Shown in pieces: positions 1-8,127 of a DNA stretch of 50,728 nucleotides. Position numbers and translations under genes: made by a program. Source of the stretch: an uncultured bacterium (GTDB lineage Bacteria; Verrucomicrobiota; Verrucomicrobiia; Verrucomicrobiales; V1-33); assembly GCA_903936775.1 (NCBI GenBank), contig CAIZWU010000091.1, positions 1-50,728 on the forward strand, read 5' to 3'. A model generated the notes under the pieces. That model was given only the letters and a program-made list of their open reading frames with translations, had not been told where the DNA came from and searched no databases. Position 1 is the first letter of the stretch. The number at the start of each line of letters is the position of its first letter.

Positions 1-54
1 CGGAGTCCAATAGGCGGACTGTCCCAGTTGCACCCCCTATGCCGCCGAGTGTTC

Positions 55-290
55 TCAACCACTAAATTCCGCGAAGAACCCTTTCGAGGCGGCCTGGAGG
101 ATGGGTCGTCTTTGAGGGGTGCGTTGCGCCCCATCCAGAAGCGGAAGGCATGGCGGACGAAGACTTGTTGGATGCGTTCGCTGTTGGCGGGTTTTTGGAT
201 CATTTCCATGGGGTATTTTACCGGGTCGTCTCGTCTAAAGCGGGGTCGCTGCCGGGGATGATCTCGACGGTCGTATCAACTTCGCCAACT
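55..290 (-). pseudogene. Frameshifted C-terminal remnant of a DUF1592/DUF1588/DUF1585-type cytochrome-associated protein
   Basis: Reading leftwards, three frames give consecutive pieces of one family tail: a piece containing DTTVEIIPGSDPALD, a piece with PMEMIQ, RIQQVFVRHAFRFWMGRN and PLKDD, then PILQAASKGFFAEFSG before TGA at 57-55. Such FVRHAFRxxxGRN and LQAA sequences are typical of the C-terminus of planctomycete/verrucomicrobial proteins with DUF1592, DUF1588 and DUF1585. At least two frame changes separate the pieces and the usual last helix is missing, so it cannot be functional. The family is related in context to the PSCyt/PSD1 protein at 36765-39308. The family call rests on motif memory; the frame breaks are seen directly. 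Confidence 0.55.
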
Positions 291-353
291 TCCGCACCAG
301 CGTCCTCTTTTACCTCGGTAAACCCGACCTCTACCCCGCATGATCACGCCACG

Positions 354-722
354 GAAATCCCGGAAGAACCGTTGGAAGAAGATCCCCACGGCAGTGAGAA
401 AGTCCGCCTTGCCCAACCGGGGCCGGGGGGGCGGTTCGGACATCCCTCCAAGGTTCCGGCGGATAACTTCGAAATCATCCTCATCCATCGTGCCCGCGAC
501 CAAAGGCGGCAATGTCTCCGTGATAATGGCGCGGGCTTCGCTGGCATCGGTGGCCTGGCGCAAGGCACGCAGGGTGGCAATGCCGCGCGCCCGCTCCGTG
601 AGACTGGTCATGAGGAAGATGATGGCATCGATCAAACCCCACGCGATGTTGCATCCGACAGCACCAAGCAGCATCGTCCGCACATCCTCCCGGCCAGCCT
701 CGGATAATGGGAAGTCCCGGAA
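354..722 (-). pseudogene. Truncated VIT1/CCC1-like membrane protein remnant
   Basis: The reading frame contains SEAGREDVRTMLLGAVGCN, then AWGLIDAIIFLM, then a cytoplasmic-looking stretch with ITETLPPLVAG, FEVIRRNLGG and PPPRPRL. This is the layout of small membrane proteins annotated as VIT1/CCC1 transporter family, normally about 230 residues. The first transmembrane helix expected before the SEAGRED segment is absent, and after the GIFF at about 377 the expected hydrophobic C-terminal helices are replaced by Arg-rich non-membrane sequence. Both ends are therefore lost. It abuts the DUF1585-type remnant, so the two decayed genes were probably neighbours or were joined by a deletion. Confidence 0.5.
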
Positions 723-786
723 GTGGCGGCGGATGATGCCGCATGCGCTGGCGTGGAGAGGACACCGGTCGCATGCGCGGGCGTAG

Positions 787-1173
787 TGTCTGGAAAACCA
801 GGCCTACCAGGATTTTGTGTTGGGACGGATGGAGGACGCAGGCTGGCCAGCGGCGGTGGAGCCAGTGCCGGTGCGCGATGAGGCGTGGGATACTTTTCAA
901 ACGGTGGAACTACGGCCGCACCCGGAATTGGAGGAGGAGCGGCAGGTGGCGGTGGCGCTGGAGTATGGGATGGAGCAGCGGCGCTTGAAGGTGCGGGTTA
1001 GGCAGGCGATAGTGCAGTAACTGGAGACGGCGCTGGGGCTGGTGCCGGCGGACGGGAAGCCACTGCCGCCGCGGTTGGAACGGGTGCGGCAGGGCATTGC
1101 CCTGGCTGGGCTGAAGGGCGGCCCCTCTGTGGTGGCGGAGCACTGCAGGCCAGCGGGGCTGCAAGAGCACTAG
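787..1173 (+). pseudogene. Unrecognised plus-strand coding remnant with an in-frame stop
   Basis: One frame reads as protein-like sequence from just after a TAG at 784 to a TAG at 1171, with a TAA at 1018-1020 in between. It contains YQDFVLGRMEDAGW, ELEEERQVAVALEYGMEQRR and, after the stop, LETALGLVPADGKPLPP. The composition, acidic and leucine-rich with amphipathic spacing, looks like decayed helical protein rather than random GC-rich sequence. No start codon or family could be assigned. It could equally be a chance open frame; its location in a decayed region makes a broken gene more likely. Confidence 0.25.
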
Positions 1174-1453
1174 TATCGTCCCCGGTCATCCCCACGGCAG
1201 CCAGCTCCTGAGTAGCAAGTGAATCCATGATCCTAAAAGGGAAAATGGAAATCTGGGCAAAGCGCTGGAATCGAGGTATCTCCAAGGAGATGAGTGCTGT
1301 TTCTATCTCTATTTTCGCTCACCCGCAGGGTGAGTCCCTCGAGGGGGGGGCTCCGGCACCGCCGGATTGTGGCCGGTGGATACCCTGGGAGGCCGGTTTC
1401 ATGCAGAATGGGATGAGACTTCGCCGGTGGCCCCGAGGGTGGTATTCGGAACC
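1174..1453. other. Gene-free stretch with a small hairpin
   Basis: No credible gene was seen. The only local structure is a perfect 7-bp inverted repeat with a 3-nt loop at 1318-1334 (CTCACCC GCA GGGTGAG). It is followed by CCCTCGAG and a G run, not by a T tract, so it is not an obvious terminator. Confidence 0.4.
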
Positions 1454-2347
1454 TTAACTCCCACTCTGTTTCCGGAATTCTGCTTCGGTGGCGTTATTCT
1501 GCTGGGAGCGGTCAAACAATTGATGGAGTTCTTCCAGCTTCTGGCGGAATTCCGCCGGGGCGTCCGGGGGAAGCGGGATGCTCATGAAAATCCAAGTGCA
1601 CAGGGCAAACCAGGCTCCGCCCAGGGCGGCAACGGTGATGAGGCCCATGGGGGGGAGGGGGGAGTGGACCACCCGTGAGCTGGCCGCGCGGTCCCAGAGG
1701 GTGATGCCGGTCCGGCGGTAAAGCAGCCACGACATCGTGCCTTGAAGGACCGGCAGCAGCGAGAGGGCAGGGAGACCCAGGCCGGCTCCGGTGCAGACGA
1801 CCAGCACGGTGCGTTTGACGGCGGCAAGGTAGGTGAGTGGTTGGCCGAGATCATCGGTGACCCGGATGCCCAGCAACCATTTGCCCGGAGTGGTGGTGAA
1901 TCGGCTGAGAAGAAAGGATTCGACCGGTATCCAGAGGACGGCCGCCCCGATCAGCAGGAGGGGTGAGAGCAGGAGGTAATCCCAGAGCTGCAGCCAGCCC
2001 GCGTTGACCGCGATCACCCAGAGCAGGCTGAACCAGAGCATCTTATCGACAATCCGGGCCAGCCAGCGGAGCCAGGCGTGGATGCGGCGGGCTTGAATTC
2101 CGGGAACATCGCCACTGGCTGCCCCTTCCTTGAATTCTGCTGGAATCGGGAGAGGTGGGGGCAGAGAGGGATCCGGGGGCATCCAGGATTCGAGCGCTTC
2201 GATGGAGGAGAGTGGCGACCAACTCTCCATCCCTTCGATCCACGCCGGGTCCGAAGGTTGGACCGTCCTGTCCTCGAGGAGTTCCCGCAGTTTGAATGGG
2301 AGGAAGGGCCCGATCCGCCGGCCTTCCTTCAACACGTAAATTTCCAT
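1454..2347 (-). CDS. GYF_2 and RDD domain membrane protein
   Basis: A 297-residue membrane protein. Residues 1-50 form a GYF_2/DUF4339-type domain (MEIYVLKEGRRIGPF, then a W in DPAWIEGMESW). A Pro-rich linker follows, then an RDD domain from about residue 91, with hydrophobic segments near 103-118, 125-145 and 170-187 and the characteristic TTPGKWLLGIRV at 152-163. A fourth helix lies near 235-256, and the tail is polar and probably coiled. RDD proteins have no single known function; GYF_2 domains are thought to mediate protein binding. The ATG at 2347 was chosen because it begins the GYF_2 domain exactly; an in-frame TTG at 2419 would add 24 unmatched residues. It is divergent from the YlbF-family gene. 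Confidence 0.8.
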   Translation of the reverse strand: MEIYVLKEGRRIGPFLPFKLRELLEDRTVQPSDPAWIEGMESWSPLSSIEALESWMPPDPSLPPPLPIPAEFKEGAASGDVPGIQARRIHAWLRWLARIVDKMLWFSLLWVIAVNAGWLQLWDYLLLSPLLLIGAAVLWIPVESFLLSRFTTTPGKWLLGIRVTDDLGQPLTYLAAVKRTVLVVCTGAGLGLPALSLLPVLQGTMSWLLYRRTGITLWDRAASSRVVHSPLPPMGLITVAALGGAWFALCTWIFMSIPLPPDAPAEFRQKLEELHQLFDRSQQNNATEAEFRKQSGS

Positions 2348-2514
2348 GGTCGGTAGCAGGAGGGACACGCCGGGGACAATCAACCGCTTTCTCCGCAGAA
2401 CCTGATCGAGACAGACCAAGTTGGTTTATGAAGCAGCAAAAAGCCTGGGAAAACGCGAGTTTTTCTTGAATTACGCATTGGCAGCGACCGTGGAGCAGGC
2501 TATCGGGCGTGATT

Positions 2515-2958
2515 ATGAGCTTAATTATTGGAGTCGAAGATGACCGGGTGCAAAAGGCCGACCTCGGTGACAAAATCCGTGAGCTGTGCGAAGCGCTGCT
2601 GGAGGATGAAAATGTAATGGTGGCCCGCAACCGGATCACCTCCTTTATGAATGATCCTGCCGCGACCGGAGGATACGCCAAGCTGGCCGACTTGAGCGAG
2701 CAGCTGCAGCGCAAGGAAATGGCGGGGGAAAAGATTTCCGAGGAGGAAGGTCAGGCTTTTGAAGATCTGCGCCGGTCCACCTTGAGCGAGCCTCCCGTCC
2801 AAGCCTTCATGGAGGCCCGCGGGCTGCTCCAGGAGATGGAAAGTTTCATCATGGCCTACGTGAGCCGTACCCTCGAATTGGGCCGCATCCCCAAGGAGAA
2901 TGAACTGACGCCTGCCCAGGGTGGCGGCAGTTGTGGCGAAGGCTGCGGCTGCCATTAA
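2515..2958 (+). CDS. YlbF-family protein with Cys-rich C-terminal tail
   Basis: A 147-residue, mostly helical protein resembling the YlbF/YmcA (Com_YlbF) family: short alternating amphipathic helices, a central QLQRKEMAGEKISEEE segment, and FMEARGLLQEMESFIMAYVS near the end. In Bacillus, YlbF and YmcA act with YaaT in a complex that affects RNA maturation, sporulation and competence. Here the last residues are GGGSCGEGCGCH, a compact Cys/His cluster that could bind a metal or Fe-S centre; this is inference. The ATG at 2515 was preferred over a GTG two codons upstream; neither has a clear Shine-Dalgarno. A hairpin terminator follows 43 bp after the stop, so the gene is probably monocistronic. 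Confidence 0.7.
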   Translation: MSLIIGVEDDRVQKADLGDKIRELCEALLEDENVMVARNRITSFMNDPAATGGYAKLADLSEQLQRKEMAGEKISEEEGQAFEDLRRSTLSEPPVQAFMEARGLLQEMESFIMAYVSRTLELGRIPKENELTPAQGGGSCGEGCGCH

Positions 2959-3001
2959 TCGGACCCGGGGAGGCCGGACTGGCTGATTTCCCAACACATG
3001 A

Positions 3002-3032
3002 AGCGGAGACCCGGAAGGGACTCCGCTTTTTT
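3002..3032 (+). terminator. Rho-independent terminator after the YlbF-family gene
   Basis: AGCGGAG at 3002-3008 pairs with CTCCGCT at 3021-3027 and is followed by a T run to 3032. It lies 43 bp after the upstream stop codon. It also argues that the next gene does not begin at the in-frame ATG at 2998. Confidence 0.75.
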
Positions 3033-3189
3033 GTGCTGCGCAGCGAGGCTCCACCAAAAGTCACGGAAAACATCGTTGAACGAGACGCTGGCAGGCGGGG
3101 ATGGTTTCCCGCGCGGGATGCGGCCTGCGCTTGCCGACGATGGGGGAGCCGCTACTCTCGCGGCTGTCCAAGGCATTTTCAAATCCAGC

Positions 3190-4254
3190 ATGGCCGGTCA
3201 TGATTTCCTCCCTTTTCCCGCCATGCATGAGTGGGCGGTTCCTTCCCATGGGTTGCAGGTGGAAACGGTGGATGCCCATGCCGGGGGGCAATCCTTGCGT
3301 TTAATTCTGCGGGGAGTGCCGCCACTGGGGGGGCGGACCATGGTCGAGAGGCAAGCGTATGCGGAGCGGCACTTCGATCATTTGCGGAGGGCGCTCCTGC
3401 TCGAGCCCCGGGGCCATCCTGATTTGCATGGCTGTCTGCTGACACCGCCCCAGTATCATGGTTCACATTTTGGGGTGATCTTCATGCATCGGGGAGGATT
3501 CCGCCCCATGTGTGGTCACGGGGTGATCGCTTTGACCACCCTTCTCCTTGAATGCGGCTTGGTGGAGATGAAGGTGCCAGAGACCCGCCTGCGGCTGGAT
3601 ACGCCCGTCGGCATGATCCGGGCTTACGGGCAGATCCGGGAAGGCCAGGTGGAAAGGGTATTTTTTGAGAATGCTCCCTCCCGGGTGGTGGCGACTGGTT
3701 GCCGCCGGGAGGTGCCGGGGTTGGGCCAGGTCAATTACGATCTTGCTTTTGGCGGAGGCCTGTTTGCTTTTGTGGACGCGGGGGCGTTGGGGCTGTCGAT
3801 CGCGGCGGAGGCGGAACCGGCGTTGGCGTTGGCGGGCCGGGCCCTGCTGGCGGCTTTGGCCGGGCATCCGGCAGGGGAGATGCCGGAAAGTGCCTTGGAG
3901 GGAATGCTCATGGGGGTGGTTTTCACTGGCCCACCATCACGGCGGCGGGGAGGCCGGGCCGATGCGAGGCAAGTTTGTGTATCTGCGGGCGGAAGCGTGG
4001 ATCGCAGTGCTGGCGGCATGGAGATCTGTGCAAGGTTGGCCCTGCTATCCAGTCAGGGACTGGTGCGTGACGGGGTGGATTTTGCCGTGGAAGGAATTAC
4101 GGGAAGTGTCTTCCGGGGGAAAATCGTGGGGCGTGACTCTGATCCGGTGACCGGTGGGGCGATCTGTGAGATCGAGGGCCAAGCCTGGGTCACGGGGCGC
4201 CATACTTTTTTGATTGCTGAAGATGATCCCTTCCGGAGCGGCTTTCTGCTTTAA
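3190..4254 (+). CDS. Proline racemase / hydroxyproline epimerase family protein with atypical second catalytic site
   Basis: About 354 residues with the fold signature of the proline racemase family: ETVDAHAGGQSLRLI near the N-terminus, the first catalytic motif MCGHG with Cys at about residue 108, and a C-terminal GRDSDPV/GQAWVTG/DPFRSGF region. Family members epimerise or dehydrate proline and hydroxyprolines. The second motif, DRSPCGTG in racemases and epimerases and DRSPTGTG in 3-hydroxyproline dehydratases, reads DRSAGGME here, with Gly at position 275. That should abolish two-base racemisation, so the activity is unclear. The start at 3190 was chosen because upstream in-frame codons overlap a terminator and do not resemble the family; ATG at 3223 is also possible. 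Confidence 0.75.
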   Translation: MAGHDFLPFPAMHEWAVPSHGLQVETVDAHAGGQSLRLILRGVPPLGGRTMVERQAYAERHFDHLRRALLLEPRGHPDLHGCLLTPPQYHGSHFGVIFMHRGGFRPMCGHGVIALTTLLLECGLVEMKVPETRLRLDTPVGMIRAYGQIREGQVERVFFENAPSRVVATGCRREVPGLGQVNYDLAFGGGLFAFVDAGALGLSIAAEAEPALALAGRALLAALAGHPAGEMPESALEGMLMGVVFTGPPSRRRGGRADARQVCVSAGGSVDRSAGGMEICARLALLSSQGLVRDGVDFAVEGITGSVFRGKIVGRDSDPVTGGAICEIEGQAWVTGRHTFLIAEDDPFRSGFLL

Positions 4255-4298
4255 CAGGGAAGGGTGGTGGATCGCGGGAAATTGGCTTTAAAGAAGTC

Positions 4299-4326
4299 TT
4301 GAAAAAAGCAGATATAATTATAATAT
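4299..4326 (+). promoter_or_regulatory. Candidate sigma-70-type promoter of the GloVer-repeat gene
   Basis: The AT-rich 4265-4344 stretch contrasts with its GC-rich surroundings. TTGAAA at 4299-4304 is followed after 16 bp by TAATAT at 4321-4326; overlapping TATAAT hexamers lie at 4313 and 4319. The ATG is 18 bp further on. The exact hexamers are uncertain. Confidence 0.4.
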
Positions 4327-4344
4327 TCATAATTTACGCTAATT

Positions 4345-7300
4345 ATGAAGAGGTTATCGATTTTGCTGATTTTTTGGTATGTAAGTTTGTTGGTGGGCTT
4401 GGCGGGCCCGGTATTTGAGCCGGTGGCGGCCTTCCAAGCGGGGCCCACGGGGCCGGAAAACAGCGGGCTGCTCAAGCATCGCGATGGCTTCTTTTATGGG
4501 ACGAGCCGGTCAGGTGGGGCTTACGGTCACGGGACGATCTATCGATTGAGCACCGCAGGTGAGTTGACCGTAATGGTTCATTTCAGCGGGGCCAGTGGTG
4601 CGGCCAGAGGAAGAAGACCCAAAGCGGAGTTGGTTGATGATGGCACTGGGGTGCTCTGGGGAACTACTTTCCTTGGGGGAGCTGGAAATTTCGGTGACGG
4701 ATTTGGTACAGTGTTCAGATTCAATCCACTTAACCAGGATTTTACGTCGATCGTGGAATTTTCCGGGACCGGCGGTTTTGCCAAAGGAAGCTTTCCCTTG
4801 ACCGGCTTGGAGCGGGATAGTGGGGGGCAACTGTGGGGGACTACAGCGGCTGGGGGCGTTGGCGGCCACGGGACGATTTTCAAAGTAAACCCCGTTGATT
4901 TGGTCTTTACCAGTGTGTTCGACTTTACGGGAGTATCGGGGGAGCGGAGGGGACGCTCACCGGAAGGCACTTTGGTGAGCGATGGCTCTGGGATTCTATG
5001 GGGCACGACATCGGAGGGGGGGGCCAACGGGCAGGGGAGCCTTTTCAGCGTCAATACGGCGACGTCGGCGATGACGACGTGGTTGGATTTCACGGGTAGT
5101 GCAGGGGTGTTCCCCGGAAGCCGGCCCGCTGCGGCATTGCGGTCGGGAGGGGCGGGGATTTGGTGGGGAACCACCAGTGCCGGCGGTGCGGGAGGTTTTG
5201 GGACGATTTTCCGGTATACGGTGGAGGGAGGGGCATTCTCTTCCGTGGCTCAATTCACAGGAGAGGGTGGCGCGGTGCCGGGGAGATTGCCGAAGGTATC
5301 TTTGGTGCCGGACGGGACGGGTTCCTTCTGGGGAACCACCAACGGGGGAGGGGCGAGAAATTACGGAACCATCTTTAAAATAGATTCCAATACATTGACT
5401 TTCAGTAACTTGGTTCAATTTACGGGAGTCGATGGGTTGATGCCGGGCAGCACTCCCTCCGGGGCGTTGGTAATGGATCAGGCGGGTTCTTTCCGGGGAG
5501 TCACCACCGATGGAGGACGTTCACGGCTGGGCACCCTTTACACCATCAAGCCGACTACGGGCGCCTTTCGATCCACCCTCAATTTTGTGAAGACTCAAGG
5601 GGCGAGCGCTGCCAGCAATCCGGGAACGGGTTTGATTGCAGGGCCTGATGGGCTGCTCTGGGGTAGTTCGGAGAATGGGGGAGAGGCCAATGCCGGAACT
5701 CTCTTCACCGTGAATCCAGTAACTGGCACCACGTCCAATGCTTTGATTTTTACAGGAATGGCCGGGGCGGTGCCTGGGTCAAATCCGGCTGCTGAACTGC
5801 TCAGCGACAAGCTTGGCAATATTTGGGGAACCACTGCTGCTGGTGGTTCTTTAAATTCCGGTGTAGTTTTTAAAATCAATGCTTTAACCAAGGTTTTTAC
5901 GCTGATTTTTGAGTTTACAGGCCCCAACGGACGCAATCCCAGTGGGCGCCTTGTCCTCGATGAAAGCGGAATTCTGTGGGGAACAACTTCGGAAGGCGGG
6001 AGCGAGCAGGGGGGCACGATTTTCAAGATCAATCCGATGAACAGCGTTCTGACCACAGTGGTCAATTTCACCGGGACCAGCGGCGCATTCCTCGGGGATG
6101 GCCCATCGACTGGACTGACGGCGGATGGTCTGGGTTTTTTCTGGGGAACTACTTATGAAGGAGGCGACTCCAACCGGGGGACCCTCTTCAAGATTAAACC
6201 AGCGAACGGAAGTTTCGTCCACGTCGCTTCCTTCAGTGGAAATGAGGGTGACTTCAAGGGGGATGGTCCAGCGCACGCCCTGGTCATGGATCCGGCAGGA
6301 TTTTTGTGGGGTACGACGGTGTTTGGGGGATTGGAAGGTCTGGGGACGGTCTTCAAGATCAATCGGGAGGATGGAGCCTTTACCAGCTTGGCGGAATTCT
6401 CCGGTCCATCGGGAGACTTGGTGGGCGCCAATCCTCAATCCAGTCTGTTCCAGCATCCGGTCGGAGCCTGGTATGGAACGACAGAGGCCGGGGGCGCCAG
6501 CAACCAAGGCACGGTCTTCAAAATCTCTCCAGATGGCACTTTCCGCACGATTTGTGAATTCACGGGGTCGCTTGGGGCGGTGCCGGGAGCCAAGCCGCGG
6601 GGGGGATTGCAGATGTATAGTGATGGGCATCTTTATGGCACCACTAGTGCGGGTGGGGTGCTCAGTAGTCTGGTCCCGGCGGGCAATGGGCAGATTTTCC
6701 GGCTTCGCCTCGGTCCGATTCCTGTCACGCAGGCGGCGACCGCGGTGGTGGGCACCTCGGCTGTCTTGCGGGGGCTGGTGAATCCCAATGGGGCGGAAAG
6801 CACCGTGACCTTTGAATACAGCACCAGTCCAGCCCTGACCGGGGCCAGCATTCTGTCCGGTGGCATCACCGGGGCTGGCGATGGTCCGGAAATCGTGACC
6901 GCCGCGTTGAGCGGGCTGATGCCGTCCACACTATACTACTACCGGGTCAGAGCCTCGAATCCGGAAAATGCCAACCTCCAGACGGCTGGCATCCTGTCCT
7001 TCACCACGACCGGCGGCGGCGGCGCGGTTGGTTTTGCGGACTGGTTGAGTAAAGCGGGGATCCAAGGGGGGGCGATGGAAGCGGGCAATGATACTGATGC
7101 CGATGGCACCTGCAATGCCTTGGAATTCGTCTTTGGTGGCAACCCAGCGGTGGAGGATGACTCATCCACGGTGGCCTTTGCGGCGACGCCGGAGGCTTTG
7201 ATTTTCAGTTTTCAGCGGAAGGATGCCTCGGAGACTCCGGATGTGACCCTTCTCGTCGAAGCGGGCACTTCCCTGGGCAATTGGCCGGATTCCTACCTGA

Positions 7301-7440
7301 TCGGTGCCACCACCGCGGCATCCGCGGCTGGTGTCCAAGTCCATGAAAACGGTGGGGCGCCGGATTTGATCACGGTCGCCATCCCTCTGAACCGCAGTGA
7401 AGCCAAATTTGCGAGACTCAGAGTCATCATTGGTCCGTGA
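4345..7440 (+). CDS. Secreted GloVer-repeat protein (14 repeats) with fibronectin-like and C-terminal module
   Basis: A 1031-residue exported protein. Residues 1-22 form a signal peptide. Residues 48-805 contain 14 repeats of about 53 residues, each with a core like LWGTTSEGG..GTIFKI, followed by an EFSG or QFTG strand. This is the repeat named GloVer (TIGR03803) after Gloeobacter and Verrucomicrobium, presumably forming a beta-propeller-like fold. Repeat 7 is divergent (FRGVTTDGG). A fibronectin-like segment follows (LRGLVNPNGAESTVTFEYS, YYYRVRASN). The end has DTDADGTCNALEFVFGGNP and a beta-rich tail like that of the other large secreted proteins in this window. The function is unknown; a surface role is inferred. 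It stands alone between a promoter and a convergent pseudogene. Confidence 0.85.
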   Translation: MKRLSILLIFWYVSLLVGLAGPVFEPVAAFQAGPTGPENSGLLKHRDGFFYGTSRSGGAYGHGTIYRLSTAGELTVMVHFSGASGAARGRRPKAELVDDGTGVLWGTTFLGGAGNFGDGFGTVFRFNPLNQDFTSIVEFSGTGGFAKGSFPLTGLERDSGGQLWGTTAAGGVGGHGTIFKVNPVDLVFTSVFDFTGVSGERRGRSPEGTLVSDGSGILWGTTSEGGANGQGSLFSVNTATSAMTTWLDFTGSAGVFPGSRPAAALRSGGAGIWWGTTSAGGAGGFGTIFRYTVEGGAFSSVAQFTGEGGAVPGRLPKVSLVPDGTGSFWGTTNGGGARNYGTIFKIDSNTLTFSNLVQFTGVDGLMPGSTPSGALVMDQAGSFRGVTTDGGRSRLGTLYTIKPTTGAFRSTLNFVKTQGASAASNPGTGLIAGPDGLLWGSSENGGEANAGTLFTVNPVTGTTSNALIFTGMAGAVPGSNPAAELLSDKLGNIWGTTAAGGSLNSGVVFKINALTKVFTLIFEFTGPNGRNPSGRLVLDESGILWGTTSEGGSEQGGTIFKINPMNSVLTTVVNFTGTSGAFLGDGPSTGLTADGLGFFWGTTYEGGDSNRGTLFKIKPANGSFVHVASFSGNEGDFKGDGPAHALVMDPAGFLWGTTVFGGLEGLGTVFKINREDGAFTSLAEFSGPSGDLVGANPQSSLFQHPVGAWYGTTEAGGASNQGTVFKISPDGTFRTICEFTGSLGAVPGAKPRGGLQMYSDGHLYGTTSAGGVLSSLVPAGNGQIFRLRLGPIPVTQAATAVVGTSAVLRGLVNPNGAESTVTFEYSTSPALTGASILSGGITGAGDGPEIVTAALSGLMPSTLYYYRVRASNPENANLQTAGILSFTTTGGGGAVGFADWLSKAGIQGGAMEAGNDTDADGTCNALEFVFGGNPAVEDDSSTVAFAATPEALIFSFQRKDASETPDVTLLVEAGTSLGNWPDSYLIGATTAASAAGVQVHENGGAPDLITVAIPLNRSEAKFARLRVIIGP

Positions 7441-7457
7441 GGCGGAAGGAGGGCTGC

Positions 7458-7817
7458 TTACTTCCCGGCCATTCCTCCCCGGAAAATGAAATAGACGGGG
7501 CCGATGAAGGGCCGTCCGGCCCACCCAAAATCAAGGCGGGGCTGCTCCTCCATGCAGAGGAGGGCCAATGGCACGAAGACGGCCGGGGTGATGATTTCCT
7601 GGAGATTCTTGAGCTGGGCAAGGCCGATCCCGCTTTGAAAACCGATGCGGTGGGCCGGTGCCTGAAACAGGCATGCCATCAAGGCGATGCCGCAGCTGAA
7701 CAGGGAGGCAATCCATCAGGATTTATCCTTCCAATCCTTGAGGTGGGCAAACCATGCGAAGCTCATGAAAACATTCGAAATCAGGGGCAGCGGAGTGGTG
7801 GCGGCAAGCGGAGGCAT
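7458..7817 (-). pseudogene. DUF486 family small membrane protein interrupted by an in-frame TGA
   Basis: One uninterrupted frame, except for TGA at 7718-7716, encodes a complete DUF486 protein of about 119 codons. It has SNVFMSFAWFAHLKDW, then KDKS, the TGA, WIASLFSCGIALMACLFQ, AHRIGFQ, LAQLKNLQEIITPAVFV and VYFIFRG. DUF486 proteins are four-helix membrane proteins of about 110-116 residues, related to small drug/metabolite transporters. The stop sits where relatives usually have a residue in the K-D-K-S-x-W-x-A context. The C-terminal half is slightly divergent. Nothing else is broken, so the lesion is recent, a sequencing error, or a recoded stop; a recent nonsense mutation is most likely. 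Confidence 0.7.
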
Positions 7818-7864
7818 GGAGGCAGAGGGGTTGCGCCTGTGCGACAGGGCACTTATGCAATGAG

Positions 7865-8068
7865 ATGAAATTACAGCAGGGACAACTATGGAAAACGACG
7901 GATACCATCCTCCGCCTCGTCAAATTGGAGCGGCTCGCCGTGGAGTATAAGGCCATTCCGGCCGCCGGTCCTGGAGTGGAACCCGGAGAAGGCACGCACC
8001 ACCGGGTCACCAAGAAGGAATTCTGCCGCCTGATCAAAGGGGCTACCATGACGCTGCCCACCACCTGA
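7865..8068 (+). CDS. Small conserved-looking protein of unknown function
   Basis: 67 residues: KLQQGQLWKTTD, then ILRLVKLERLAVEYK, then GEGTHHRVTKKEFCRLIKGATM. It has no signal peptide or membrane segment. The THHRVTKKEFCRL core, with two His, one Cys and many Lys/Arg, and the LERLAVEYK strand look like a compact conserved family that I associate with other Verrucomicrobiota genomes, but that is memory, not a search. There is no Shine-Dalgarno before the ATG. It starts 47 bp from the DUF486 pseudogene on the opposite strand and ends 59 bp before the M28-like gene, with which it may be cotranscribed. No function can be assigned. Confidence 0.6.
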   Translation: MKLQQGQLWKTTDTILRLVKLERLAVEYKAIPAAGPGVEPGEGTHHRVTKKEFCRLIKGATMTLPTT

Positions 8069-8127
8069 GTTCCGGATTTCAAGGATCGCTGATTTCCAGC
8101 CCGGCCAAGGCCGTAACTTCTTCTGCC

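Noticed and set aside
1318..1334. Rho-independent terminator
   Set aside because: A perfect stem is present but it is followed by C/G-rich sequence, not T.
7716..7718. TGA as a selenocysteine codon
   Set aside because: DUF486 proteins are not known selenoproteins and no SECIS element was recognised downstream; a nonsense mutation or error is simpler.
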